DNA of 64,000 bases from Streptomyces omiyaensis (GTDB taxonomy: Bacteria > Actinomycetota > Actinomycetes > Streptomycetales > Streptomycetaceae), in contig NZ_BMVV01000008.1 in NCBI RefSeq assembly GCF_014650895.1, positions 62,001 through 126,000 on the forward strand. The letters are read 5' to 3'. Every line of letters begins with the position of its first letter. Positions within the stretch are counted from its first letter, which is position 1. Shown here piece by piece: positions 1 through 7,614 of the stretch. Under the pieces are notes generated by a model. It saw nothing but the letters and a program-made list of their open reading frames with translations, did not search any database and was not told where the DNA came from. A program made the translations under genes and the position numbers.

Positions 1-169
1 CGGTGCCCGCCACCACGTCCTGCGTGGGCAGCGCGTCCTCGGCCGCGCCGGCCGGCGCCGCCGCCGGCGCGCCGCCGCCGCCGGAGCACGCGGTCAGCGC
101 GAGGCCCGCGGCGCAGGCCAGGGCGAGGGCGGCGGTACGGGTGCGTCGTGACGGGGTGCGGGTGCTCAT
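1..169 (-). CDS. Solute-binding lipoprotein, N-terminal part (cut by window edge)
   Basis: Only the first 56 or so codons are inside the window. They encode a basic start, a hydrophobic stretch and the lipobox LTAC followed by a Gly/Ala-rich linker, which is a lipoprotein signal peptide with the cysteine at about residue 24. The ATG overlaps the stop codon of the acetyltransferase gene by four bases (ATGA), so the two are translationally coupled. A second binding lipoprotein of an amino-acid ABC transporter lies on the divergent side of the locus, so an extracytoplasmic solute-binding protein of the same system is the likeliest identity. That is inference from context, because the ligand-binding domain is outside the window. 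Confidence 0.7.
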   Translation of the reverse strand, partial: MSTRTPSRRTRTAALALACAAGLALTACSGGGGAPAAAPAGAAEDALPTQDVVAGT

Positions 170-663
170 GGTTCCGGGGTCTCCAGGTGTTTCTCGAACG
201 GCAGCGGACCGATCGACTCGGGATCGGCGGTGACGTCGAAGAGCGGACGGTAACCGGTCGCCAGGTAGAGGCCCCTGGCCTCCGGCTGGCGCGGACCGGT
301 GGTGAGGTACACGCGGGTGTAGCCGCGCGCGGCGGCGTCGGCTTCGAGCGCGGCCAGGACCCGGCGGGCCAGACCGCGCCTGCGGTGCGCGGAGTGGGTC
401 CAGATCCGTTTCAGCTCGGCGGTGCCGGCGTCGTGGCGGCGGTACGCGCCTCCGGCGACGGCCGCGCCCCCTTCGAGGAGGAGCAGGAACGTGCCGTGCG
501 GCGGGGCGAACTCCGCCGCGGGGAACCGCGACAGGTCGGAGGAGTCGCCGTACCGGGTCAGGTACTCGTGCGCCAGCTCGTCGAGGAGCGGGCGCGCCAG
601 GGGATCGTCGGGCGTCGTCGCGCGCAGCGAGGGCGCGGACACCCGACCGGGCGTCAAGGGCAT
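166..663 (-). CDS. GNAT family N-acetyltransferase
   Basis: 165 residues, a usual length for a single GNAT domain. The acetyl-CoA pyrophosphate loop is visible as HRRRGLARRVLAALE (about residues 93-107), and the later stretch TGPRQPEARGLYLATGYR has the form of strand 6 / helix 4 of the fold. It follows a cysteine-ended leader peptide and precedes a lipoprotein gene with a 4-base overlap. In Bacillus subtilis a GNAT enzyme (SnaA/YtmI) heads the operon that acetylates S-modified cysteines before FMN monooxygenases act on them. The divergent operon here carries such monooxygenases and a matching transporter, so acetylation of an S-alkyl or S-succino cysteine is a reasonable inference. The substrate cannot be read from the sequence. 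Confidence 0.85.
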   Translation of the reverse strand: MPLTPGRVSAPSLRATTPDDPLARPLLDELAHEYLTRYGDSSDLSRFPAAEFAPPHGTFLLLLEGGAAVAGGAYRRHDAGTAELKRIWTHSAHRRRGLARRVLAALEADAAARGYTRVYLTTGPRQPEARGLYLATGYRPLFDVTADPESIGPLPFEKHLETPEP

Positions 664-792
664 GCGTCGGCCTCGGGCGTGAGGAGGACAGGGCGGGGCG
701 AGGGGAGGGGTGCGTGAAGGCGCGGGGCGGCGGACGTCAGCGGGGACGTCGCCGGACAGGTGCGGTGACCTGGGAAGACGCAGGAGGCCGGC

Positions 793-861
793 TCAACAGG
801 AAGAGGACCACACACGACCGAGGTCGATGTGGGAGCGCGTGACCAGCTGCTGCGGATGCAT
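793..861 (-). CDS. Cysteine-ended leader peptide (22 aa), probable attenuation control
   Basis: A 22-codon open frame on the minus strand reads M, HPQQ, then LVTRSHIDLGRVWSSSC and a TGA stop. The core xLVTRxHxDLxRV...C is the pattern of the putative leader peptides found upstream of sulfur-metabolism genes in Streptomyces. The last sense codon is TGT (Cys), which fits ribosome-mediated sensing of cysteine supply. A GAGG sequence lies just upstream of the ATG. About 130 bases separate it from the GNAT gene, and this gap contains two GACGTC copies that can pair (about 729-753). The family is known; its action on this operon is inference. It is too short for normal gene calling. Confidence 0.85.
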   Translation of the reverse strand: MHPQQLVTRSHIDLGRVWSSSC

Positions 862-991
862 GGCCTCAGTGGAACAGGCATCCGTTCCCCAGTCAACCGG
901 TAGGAGACGTACGCCTCACGCGGCGGGCCACTCCGGCCTCACCGGACGCTCACTCCTGCCTCACTCCCGAGGGACCGCATCCCGGAAGGAC

Positions 992-1022
992 TTGACAGCC
1001 GCGCGCCGTCGCCCCGTAGCCT
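992..1022 (+). promoter_or_regulatory. Candidate promoter of the ABC-transporter/monooxygenase operon
   Basis: A perfect -35 box TTGACA at 992-997 is followed by TAGCCT at 1017-1022, a fair -10 box for the main sigma factor. The spacer is 19 bases, slightly longer than ideal. Transcription would begin near 1029, about 100 bases before the first start codon. Confidence 0.45.
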
Positions 1023-1130
1023 CACAGGGTGGACACCGGGCTGAGGGGCCCGGCCCGCGCCCGTCATCGCCGTGCGTGTGAAGGCGCACTCCCGTGTTCG
1101 ACCCGCCTCTGGCAGTCACGGAGCCTTCGC

Positions 1131-2006
1131 ATGTCTTCCGTACCCCTCGACACCCTCGCCGCACCCGGCCCGGCGCCCGCGGCCGCCCCGGCGAAGACCG
1201 ACCCGGACGCCCCGGTCGTCGTCCCCGCCCGCAGGACCGGGCAGTGGGCCGCCGCCGGCGCCGTCCTCGTCCTGCTCGGCCTCGGCCTGGTCTCGGTGGT
1301 CCGCAACGACGCCTTCCAATGGGACGTCGTCGCCCGCTACTTCACCTCCGCGTCGGTGCTCCGCGGCCTCGGGCTCACGCTCTGGCTGACCGCCGCCGTG
1401 ATGATCCTCGGCTTCGCCCTCGGCACCCTCCTCGCCGCCCTCCGGCTCTCCGCCAACCCGGTGCTGCGCGCGGTCTCCTGGGGATACGTCTGGTTCTTCC
1501 GCTCCACGCCGATCCTCGTCCAGCTGCTCTTCTGGTTCAACATCGGCATGCTCTACCCGCGGATCCTCGGCGTCTCCACCGTCGACCTCCTCGGCCCCGT
1601 CGCCGTCGCCGTCATCGGCCTCACCCTCCACGAGGCCGCCTACGCCGCCGAAGTGGTGCGCGGCGGCATCCTCTCCGTCGACCGCGGCCAGATCGAGGCC
1701 GCCCAGGCGCTCGGCCTCGGCCGCCGCCGGCGCTTCACCCGGATCGTGCTCCCGCAGGCCATGCGCGCCATCGTGCCGCCCGCGGGGAACATGCTCATCG
1801 GCACCCTCAAGGGCACCTCGATCGTCTCCGTCATCGCCGTGCAGGACCTGCTCTACTCCACCCAGCTCGTCTACCACCGCACCTACGAGGTCATCCCGCT
1901 CCTCCTCGTCGCCACCCTCTGGTACGTCGCCGTCACCTCCGTCCTCGGCGTCGGCCAGCACTACGTGGAGAAGCGGTACGCGCGCGGCACCGGAGCCGCC
2001 CGATGA
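1131..2006 (+). CDS. Amino-acid-type ABC transporter permease (HisM/TcyL-like)
   Basis: 291 residues with about five membrane helices after a Pro/Ala-rich N-terminus. The EAA loop that docks the ATPase is clear: EAAYAAEVVRGGILSVDRGQ followed by EAAQALGLGRRRRFTRIVLPQ. The upstream signature TFRSTP-like WFFRSTPILVQLLFW is typical of the polar amino-acid permease family. Translation probably starts at ATG 1131, behind CACGGAG; further in-frame GTG codons upstream exist but have poor ribosome sites. It is the first gene of an operon running to 9739 and overlaps the next gene by ATGA. The second permease at 3871 is its likely partner in a heterodimeric channel. Confidence 0.9.
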   Translation: MSSVPLDTLAAPGPAPAAAPAKTDPDAPVVVPARRTGQWAAAGAVLVLLGLGLVSVVRNDAFQWDVVARYFTSASVLRGLGLTLWLTAAVMILGFALGTLLAALRLSANPVLRAVSWGYVWFFRSTPILVQLLFWFNIGMLYPRILGVSTVDLLGPVAVAVIGLTLHEAAYAAEVVRGGILSVDRGQIEAAQALGLGRRRRFTRIVLPQAMRAIVPPAGNMLIGTLKGTSIVSVIAVQDLLYSTQLVYHRTYEVIPLLLVATLWYVAVTSVLGVGQHYVEKRYARGTGAAR

Positions 2007-3808
2007 GCGCCGCCTCGCTGGTGATCGTCGGCGCCGGGCCCCGCGGCACCGGCTTCCTGGAGCGGCTCGCCGCCGCCCTGCCCGAGCTGTACGGCGACCG
2101 GCCCCTCGACATCCACCTGGTCGACCCCCACCCGCCGGGACCCGGCCGGATCTGGCGCACCGGCCAGTCCCCGCTGCTCTGGATGAACTCGATGGCCGAG
2201 GACGTCACCGTCTTCACCGACGAGACCGTCCGCCTCGAAGGACCGGTGCTCCCCGGACCCACCCTCGCCGAATGGTCGGGGACCGACGGCCGCCGCTTCC
2301 CGCCCCGCCCCGAGCAGGGCGCCTATCTGCGCTGGGCCTACGAGCGGGCCCGGGACGCGCTGCCCGCCACCGCCACCCTGCGCGAACACCGCACCACCGC
2401 CCTGCGCGTCGACGGCCCCCGCGAGGGACGGCAGCGGGTGTGGCTCGCCGACCGCGCCGAGCCGCTCCCCGCCGACCTCGTCGTCCTCACCCTCGGCCAC
2501 CTCGACGCCGAACCCGACGCCGAGCAGAGGGAACTGACCGGCTTCGCCGCCCGCCACGGCCTCGTCCACGTGCCGCCCGGCCACACCGCCGACCTCGACC
2601 TCTCGGTCGTCCCGGCCGCCGAACCCGTCCTCGTCCGGGGCTTCGGCCTCGCCTTCGTCGACCTGATGGTCCTCCTCACCGAGGGCCGCGGCGGACGGTA
2701 CGAGGGCCCCGAGGAGGCACCCGTCTACGTGCCCTCCGGGAAGGAACCGGTGCTGCACGTCGGCTCCCGCCGTGGCGTCCCGTACCACTCCAAGCTCGGC
2801 TACGCCCTCGACGGCGAACAGCCCCCGCTGCCCCGCTTCTTCGGCCCCGACCAGGTCGCCGAACTGCTCGGCCGGGACGGGCCGATCGCCTTCCGGCGGG
2901 ACGTCTGGCCGCACGTCTCGCGGGAGCTCGGCTGGGCCCACTACCACCGGCTCTTCGCCGCCCACCCCGAGCGCACCACCGGCACCTGGGACGGCTTCGC
3001 CGCCGCCTGGGCCGCCGCCGCTCCGGACGACCCCGGTCTCGCCGCGCTGGTCGCCGCCGCCGTCCCCGACCCGGCCGACCGCTTCGACCCCGACGCCCTC
3101 GACCACCCCCTCGACGGCCTCCGCCTCCCCGACGCCGAGGCGCTCCAGGACGAGCTGCGCGCCTACGTCACCGCCGACCTGAAGCGCCGTCACGACCCCG
3201 CGCACAGCGCCGACGCCGCCGTCTTCGCCGCCGTCCTCTCCGTCTACGGGCAGCTCGTGCGGCTCGGCGACCGGATCGACACCGACGGCTGGTGGCACGG
3301 CTTCTTCAGCTTCCTCGCCTCCGGCCCGCCCGGCCCCCGGCTGCACCGGCTGCTCGCCCTCTCCGAGGCCGGCGTCGTCCGCTTCCTCGGGCCGCGCCTC
3401 ACCGTCGGGGCCGACGAGCGGCGCGGCGTCTTCCGGGCCTCCTCGCCGGCCGTGCCCGGAGCGGTCACCGAGGCCCGTGCCCTCGTCGAGGCCCGGCTGC
3501 CCGGTCCCACCGTCACCGGGACCGCCAGCCCGCTGCTGCGCGGCCTGTACGAGGACGGCGCCCGGGCCACCCCCGGCGGGCTGCTCGCCGTCGACCCCGC
3601 CGACGGGCGGATCGCCCAGCGCGACGGCCGCCCGCACCCGCGCCGCATCGCCCTCGGCCCGCACACCACCGCCCGGGCGGGCGGCGCCTTCACCCGGCCC
3701 AGGACCGGCGGGGTCGCCTTCGCGCAGAACGACGCCGCCGCCCGTGCCGCGCTCGCCTTCCTCCGGGACGGCGGCTGTCGCCCGGCCGCGCCCGTCCCGA
3801 GCGCCTGA
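2003..3808 (+). CDS. FAD/NAD(P)-binding oxidoreductase of unknown substrate
   Basis: 601 residues. The N-terminus LVIVGAGPRGTGFLERLAAAL is a dinucleotide-binding GxGxxG motif, and the overall layout (GPGRIWRTGQSPLLWMN, then LVVLTLGHLD) matches the FAD-NAD(P)-binding family related to ornithine/lysine N-hydroxylases and Pfam NAD_binding_9. It sits between the two permease genes with a 4-base overlap to the first, so it is produced with the transporter. Its family often travels with organosulfur or amino-acid uptake operons in Streptomyces, but no reaction is established. It may oxidise the imported compound or recycle flavin for the two monooxygenases downstream; both are guesses. Confidence 0.8.
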   Translation: MSAASLVIVGAGPRGTGFLERLAAALPELYGDRPLDIHLVDPHPPGPGRIWRTGQSPLLWMNSMAEDVTVFTDETVRLEGPVLPGPTLAEWSGTDGRRFPPRPEQGAYLRWAYERARDALPATATLREHRTTALRVDGPREGRQRVWLADRAEPLPADLVVLTLGHLDAEPDAEQRELTGFAARHGLVHVPPGHTADLDLSVVPAAEPVLVRGFGLAFVDLMVLLTEGRGGRYEGPEEAPVYVPSGKEPVLHVGSRRGVPYHSKLGYALDGEQPPLPRFFGPDQVAELLGRDGPIAFRRDVWPHVSRELGWAHYHRLFAAHPERTTGTWDGFAAAWAAAAPDDPGLAALVAAAVPDPADRFDPDALDHPLDGLRLPDAEALQDELRAYVTADLKRRHDPAHSADAAVFAAVLSVYGQLVRLGDRIDTDGWWHGFFSFLASGPPGPRLHRLLALSEAGVVRFLGPRLTVGADERRGVFRASSPAVPGAVTEARALVEARLPGPTVTGTASPLLRGLYEDGARATPGGLLAVDPADGRIAQRDGRPHPRRIALGPHTTARAGGAFTRPRTGGVAFAQNDAAARAALAFLRDGGCRPAAPVPSA

Positions 3809-3870
3809 GCCCGGCCCGTCCGCGCGCCCGTCCCCGTACCCACCCCTCAGCGAAGGACCGAGGAACCCCC

Positions 3871-4758
3871 GTGGCCCTGACCAGTGATCCACCGGTCGAG
3901 AAGACCGCGCACCACCCGCCCTCCGACGACGGCACCGCCCTGACCGTCGTGCCCGTGCGCCGCCCCTGGCGCTGGGTCGCCGTCGTCGCCACCGTCGTCG
4001 TGCTCGTCCAGTTCGGCCACGGCCTGGTCACCAACCCCGCCTGGGAATGGGACGTCTTCGCCCGGTACTTCGCCACCGAGGCGGTCCTGCAGGCCGTCTG
4101 GGTCACGCTCCAGCTGACCCTCTACGGCACGGTGCTCGGCTTCGCCCTCGGCGTCGTCCTCGCCTTCATGCGCCTGTCGGCCAGCCCCTTCCTGCGGGCC
4201 GTCGCCTTCGGCTACATCTGGGCCTTCCGCTCGATCCCGCTCATCGTCCAGCTCCTCTTCTGGTTCAACCTCGCCTATTTGTACGAGGAGCTGAGCATCG
4301 GCATCCCGTTCGGGCCCGGCTTCCACGCCTTCGAGACCGTCGGCCTGGTCGGCGCCATGAGCGCGGCCGTCCTCGGCCTCGCCCTCCACCAGGCCGCCTA
4401 CGCCGCCGAGATCGTCCGCGGCGGGGTCCTCGCCGTCGACGGCGGGCAGCTGGAGGCCGCCGCCTCGCTCGGCATCCCGCGCCTGCGCCGGCTGCGCCGG
4501 ATCGTGCTGCCGCAGGCCATGCGGTCGATCCTGCCCAACGCCGCCAACGAGATCGTCTCCCTCTTCAAGGGCACCTCGATCGTCTCCGTCATGGCCATCG
4601 GCGAGCTCTTCTACCAGGTCCAGGTCGTCTACGGGCGCACCGGCCGGGTCGTGCCGCTGCTGATGGTCGCCACCGTCTGGTACCTGCTGCTGACCACCGC
4701 GCTCTCCGTCGTCCAGCACTACGTCGAACGCCACTACGCGAAGGGGAGCACCCGATGA
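3871..4758 (+). CDS. Amino-acid-type ABC transporter permease (second subunit)
   Basis: 295 residues, similar in layout to the permease at 1131: membrane helices, the FRSIPLIVQLLFWFN segment, and the EAA loop QAAYAAEIVRGGVLAVDGGQLEAAASLGIPRLRRLRRIVLPQ. The start is GTG 3871 with GACCGAGGA just upstream; 62 bases separate it from the FAD protein gene. It overlaps the ATPase gene by ATGA. Compared with its partner it carries an insertion between helices 3 and 4 (LSIGIPFGPGFHAFETVG). Two different permease subunits, as in TcyLM of Bacillus subtilis, fit a cystine or S-substituted cysteine importer. Confidence 0.9.
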   Translation: MALTSDPPVEKTAHHPPSDDGTALTVVPVRRPWRWVAVVATVVVLVQFGHGLVTNPAWEWDVFARYFATEAVLQAVWVTLQLTLYGTVLGFALGVVLAFMRLSASPFLRAVAFGYIWAFRSIPLIVQLLFWFNLAYLYEELSIGIPFGPGFHAFETVGLVGAMSAAVLGLALHQAAYAAEIVRGGVLAVDGGQLEAAASLGIPRLRRLRRIVLPQAMRSILPNAANEIVSLFKGTSIVSVMAIGELFYQVQVVYGRTGRVVPLLMVATVWYLLLTTALSVVQHYVERHYAKGSTR

Positions 4759-5543
4759 GTGCCACCGCCGCCCCGCCCGCCACCGCCCCCAAGGTCGCGC
4801 TCCGAGGCGTCCGCAAGAGCTTCGGCGACGTCGAGGTCCTGCGCGGCGTCGACCTCGACGTCGCCCCCGGCGAGGTCACCGTCGTCCTCGGCCCCTCCGG
4901 CTCGGGCAAGTCCACCCTGCTGCGCACCATCAACCACCTGGAGAAGGTCGACGGCGGCTCGGTCAGCGTCGACGGCGTCCTGGTCGGCTACCGGCGCTCC
5001 GGGAACAAGCTGTACGAGCTGCGCGAGCGCGAGATCCTGCGCCAGCGCACCCGGATCGGCTTCGTCTTCCAGAACTTCCACCTCTTCCCCCACCTCACCG
5101 TCCTGGAGAACATCACCGAGGCGCCCGTCTCGGCGCTCCGCCGGCCGCGCCCGGCGGCCGAGGAGGCCGCCCGGCGGCTCCTCGCCCGGGTCGGGCTCGC
5201 CGACAGGGCGGAGGCGTACCCCCGGCAGCTCTCCGGCGGGCAGCAGCAGCGGGTCGCCATCGCCCGCGCGCTCGCCCTCGAACCGGGGCTGCTCCTCTTC
5301 GACGAGCCGACCTCCGCGCTCGACCCCGAGCTCGTCGGCGAGGTCCTCGACGTCATCCGCGACCTCGCCGCCGCCGGCACCACCATGATCGTCGTCACCC
5401 ACGAGATCGGCTTCGCCCGCGAGGTCGCCGACACCGTCGTCTTCATGGACGAGGGCCGGATCGTCGAGCGGGGCACCCCCGCCGAGGTCCTCGACCGCCC
5501 CGCGCACGAGCGCACCCGCGCCTTCCTCTCCAAGGTCCTCTGA
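4755..5543 (+). CDS. Amino-acid ABC transporter ATP-binding protein (GlnQ/TcyN type)
   Basis: 262 residues, a normal length for this subunit. Walker A GPSGSGKST lies at about residues 46-54, the Q-loop is in FVFQNFHLFPHLTV, the ABC signature LSGGQQQR at about 161-168, Walker B LLLFDEP directly after, and the H-loop in VVTHEIGFA. The family is specific for polar amino acids. It overlaps the upstream permease by 4 bases. It energises the importer formed by the two permeases and the lipoprotein at 5575. Confidence 0.95.
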   Translation: MSATAAPPATAPKVALRGVRKSFGDVEVLRGVDLDVAPGEVTVVLGPSGSGKSTLLRTINHLEKVDGGSVSVDGVLVGYRRSGNKLYELREREILRQRTRIGFVFQNFHLFPHLTVLENITEAPVSALRRPRPAAEEAARRLLARVGLADRAEAYPRQLSGGQQQRVAIARALALEPGLLLFDEPTSALDPELVGEVLDVIRDLAAAGTTMIVVTHEIGFAREVADTVVFMDEGRIVERGTPAEVLDRPAHERTRAFLSKVL

Positions 5544-5574
5544 CCGACCCCCTTCCAGGAAAAGGAGTTCCGCC

Positions 5575-6543
5575 ATGCGCACCCGCCGCACCCTCCTCGC
5601 CGCCGTCGCGCTCACCGCCCTCGGGGCCCTCACCGCCTGCGGCACGGGCGACCCCGCCACCGAGATCAAGCCGGAGGGCAGGCAGGGCCCGGGCATCGAA
5701 CTGGGCCCGGACCAGAAGCGGATCCGCACCGGGAAGGCGGACGCCGTCGCCGCCAAGGTGCCCGAGGCCGTCCGCAAGAGAGGCACCCTCGTCGTCGGCG
5801 TGAGCGCCGGCGGCCATCCGCCGCTCACCTTCTACGCCACCGACGACAAGACCCTCATCGGCGTCGAGACCGACATCGCCACCCTGGTCGCCGACACCCT
5901 CGGCCTGGAGGCCGACTTCCAGGCGGTCTCCTGGGAGAACCTCTTCGTCGGCCTCGACAGCGGCAAGTTCGACGCCGCCTTCTCCAACGTCACCGTCACC
6001 GAGGAGCGCAAGGACAAGTACGACTTCGCCACCTACCGCCACGACGACCTCGCCTTCGAGGCGAAGAAGGGCTCCGGCTGGACGGTGAAGGGGCCCGAGG
6101 ACGTCTCCGGGAAGCGGATCGCGGTCGGCTCCGGCACCAACCAGGAGAAGATCCTCGTCGACTGGTCGAAGGAGAACGAGAAGGCCGGGCGCGAGGGCGT
6201 CGACATCGCGTACTTCCAGAACCCCACCGACTACTACCTCGCCCTCCAGTCCGGCCGCATCGACGGCTACCTGGGCCCCAACCCCTCCGTCGCCTACCAC
6301 GTGGCCGCCGCCGGCCAGACCGAGGTCGCCGGGAAGTTCTCCGGGGCGGGCGCCGGCCTCCAGGGCAAGATCGCCGCCACCACGAAGAAGGGCAGCGGCC
6401 TCGTCGAGGCGTACGCCGCCGCACTGGACCACGTCATCGCGAACGGCAGCTACGCGAAGGTCCTGGAGCGCTGGGGCCTCGCCTCCGAGGCCGTGAAGAA
6501 GTCCGAGATCAACCCGCCGGGCCTGCCCCGCACCACGAACTGA
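5575..6543 (+). CDS. Amino-acid ABC transporter substrate-binding lipoprotein
   Basis: 322 residues. The signal peptide MRTRRTLLAAVALTALGALTACG ends in lipobox LTAC. The mature part has the periplasmic-binding-protein-3 layout: RGTLVVGVSAGGHPPLTF, then the sequence IGVETDIATLVADTLGLEADF and the hinge-like DAAFSNVTVTEERKDKYDFA. A strong AGGAAAAGGAG ribosome site precedes the ATG. It captures the substrate outside the membrane and delivers it to the permease pair. The substrate is not directly readable; the neighbouring FMN monooxygenases point to an S-substituted cysteine or a related organosulfur compound. Confidence 0.9.
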   Translation: MRTRRTLLAAVALTALGALTACGTGDPATEIKPEGRQGPGIELGPDQKRIRTGKADAVAAKVPEAVRKRGTLVVGVSAGGHPPLTFYATDDKTLIGVETDIATLVADTLGLEADFQAVSWENLFVGLDSGKFDAAFSNVTVTEERKDKYDFATYRHDDLAFEAKKGSGWTVKGPEDVSGKRIAVGSGTNQEKILVDWSKENEKAGREGVDIAYFQNPTDYYLALQSGRIDGYLGPNPSVAYHVAAAGQTEVAGKFSGAGAGLQGKIAATTKKGSGLVEAYAAALDHVIANGSYAKVLERWGLASEAVKKSEINPPGLPRTTN

Positions 6544-6576
6544 CCCCCCGCCGCACCCCCGCATCGAGGACCCCGC

Positions 6577-7614
6577 ATGACCCGAGTACGACCGCTCCAC
6601 CTGGCCGCCGAGATCGCCCCGCCACCGGCCGGGCCCGCCCCCGGGTCCGCCGGGACCGGGCCGCGGACCGTCGCCGGCACCGTGGCGCTCGCCCGCCTCG
6701 CCGAGGACGCCGGGCTCGACTTCCTCACCCACGACGACTCCTTCGCCCGGCCCGGACTCGACGCGCTCGCCGTGCTCGCCCGGATCGCGCCCGAGACCCG
6801 CGCGATCGGCCTGGTGCCGACCGTCACCACCACCCACACCGAGCCCTTCCACGTGCAGGCCGCCGTCGCCACCCTCGACTGGGTGAGCCGGGGCCGGGCC
6901 GGCTGGCGGGTCGCGGTCTCGCCGGGCGCGGACGAGGCCCGGCTCTTCGGCCGCCGCCCCGCGCCGCCCGCGGCCGAGCTCTGGCAGGAGGCGAGCGAGG
7001 CCGCCGAGGTGGCCCGCCTCCTCTGGGACAGCTGGGAGGACGACGCCGAGATCCGGGACGTGGCCACCGGCCGCTTCGTCGACCGGCGCAAACTGCACCA
7101 CGTCGGCTTCGAGGGCGCCACCTTCTCCGTCAAGGGCCCGTCGATCGTGCCCCGGCCCCCGCAGGGCAACCCGGTCGTCGTCGTCGACGCCACCCGCCCG
7201 GCCGCCCGGGAGACCGCCGCCCGCCACGCCGACGTGGCGCTGATCCGGGCCTCCTCGCCGGAGGAGGCGGCCGCGCTCCGCGCCGAGCTGCACCGGGCCG
7301 CCCGGGCGCACGGGCGCGACCCGGGGCTGCTGCGGGTGCTGCTGACCCTCACCGCCGACCTCGACGCCCGTCCGGGCGGGCCCGCCGCGCTGGCCGGGCT
7401 CGTCGCCGACTGGCACGGCGGCGGCGCCGTCGACGGCCTGCACTTCGTCCCGGCCGTCCCCGAGCGGGACCTGCCCCGCTTCGCCGCCGGGGTGGCCGGC
7501 CCGCTGCGGGACCGGGGCCTGTTCCGCACCGCCCACGAGGGCGCCACCCTCCGCGACCACCTCGGGCTGCCGCGGCCCGTCAGCCAGTACGCACCGAAGG
7601 GAGCCGACGCGTGA
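6577..7614 (+). CDS. LLM class flavin-dependent oxidoreductase (CmoO/YtmO-like position)
   Basis: 345 residues with the luciferase-like (TIM barrel) pattern: GLDFLTHDDSFARPGLDALAVLARIAPETRAIGLVPTVTTTHTEPFHVQ and the SRGRAGWRVAVSPG segment that normally forms part of the flavin site. It would use reduced FMN and oxygen to oxidise the imported compound. It overlaps the next monooxygenase by GTGA. Two LLM enzymes beside a cystine-type importer reproduce the content of the ytmI operon of Bacillus subtilis, where they act on S-alkylated or succinated cysteines. The reaction here remains inference. Confidence 0.85.
   Translation: MTRVRPLHLAAEIAPPPAGPAPGSAGTGPRTVAGTVALARLAEDAGLDFLTHDDSFARPGLDALAVLARIAPETRAIGLVPTVTTTHTEPFHVQAAVATLDWVSRGRAGWRVAVSPGADEARLFGRRPAPPAAELWQEASEAAEVARLLWDSWEDDAEIRDVATGRFVDRRKLHHVGFEGATFSVKGPSIVPRPPQGNPVVVVDATRPAARETAARHADVALIRASSPEEAAALRAELHRAARAHGRDPGLLRVLLTLTADLDARPGGPAALAGLVADWHGGGAVDGLHFVPAVPERDLPRFAAGVAGPLRDRGLFRTAHEGATLRDHLGLPRPVSQYAPKGADA

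Larger units (their letters stand above)
664..1130. promoter_or_regulatory. Divergent control region between the GNAT and ABC-transporter operons
   Basis: This 467-base gap drives both arms of the locus. It contains the leader peptide on the minus strand (793-861) and a plus-strand promoter candidate at 992-1022. I see no second leader peptide on the plus strand. The 5' leader of the rightward operon would be about 100 bases and is rich in short GC inverted repeats. Confidence 0.5.

Noticed and set aside
1029..1130. Upstream in-frame GTG starts for the first permease and a possible second leader peptide on the plus strand
   Set aside because: The frame runs into the permease without a stop, is Arg-rich, lacks the LTRxHxDL consensus, and ATG 1131 has the better ribosome site.
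1961..3892. Very long open frames antisense to or shifted against the FAD/NAD(P) protein gene, and similar long frames throughout
   Set aside because: They are Arg/Pro- or Gly/Glu-rich shadows caused by the GC-rich third positions of the true genes and have no domain or ribosome site.
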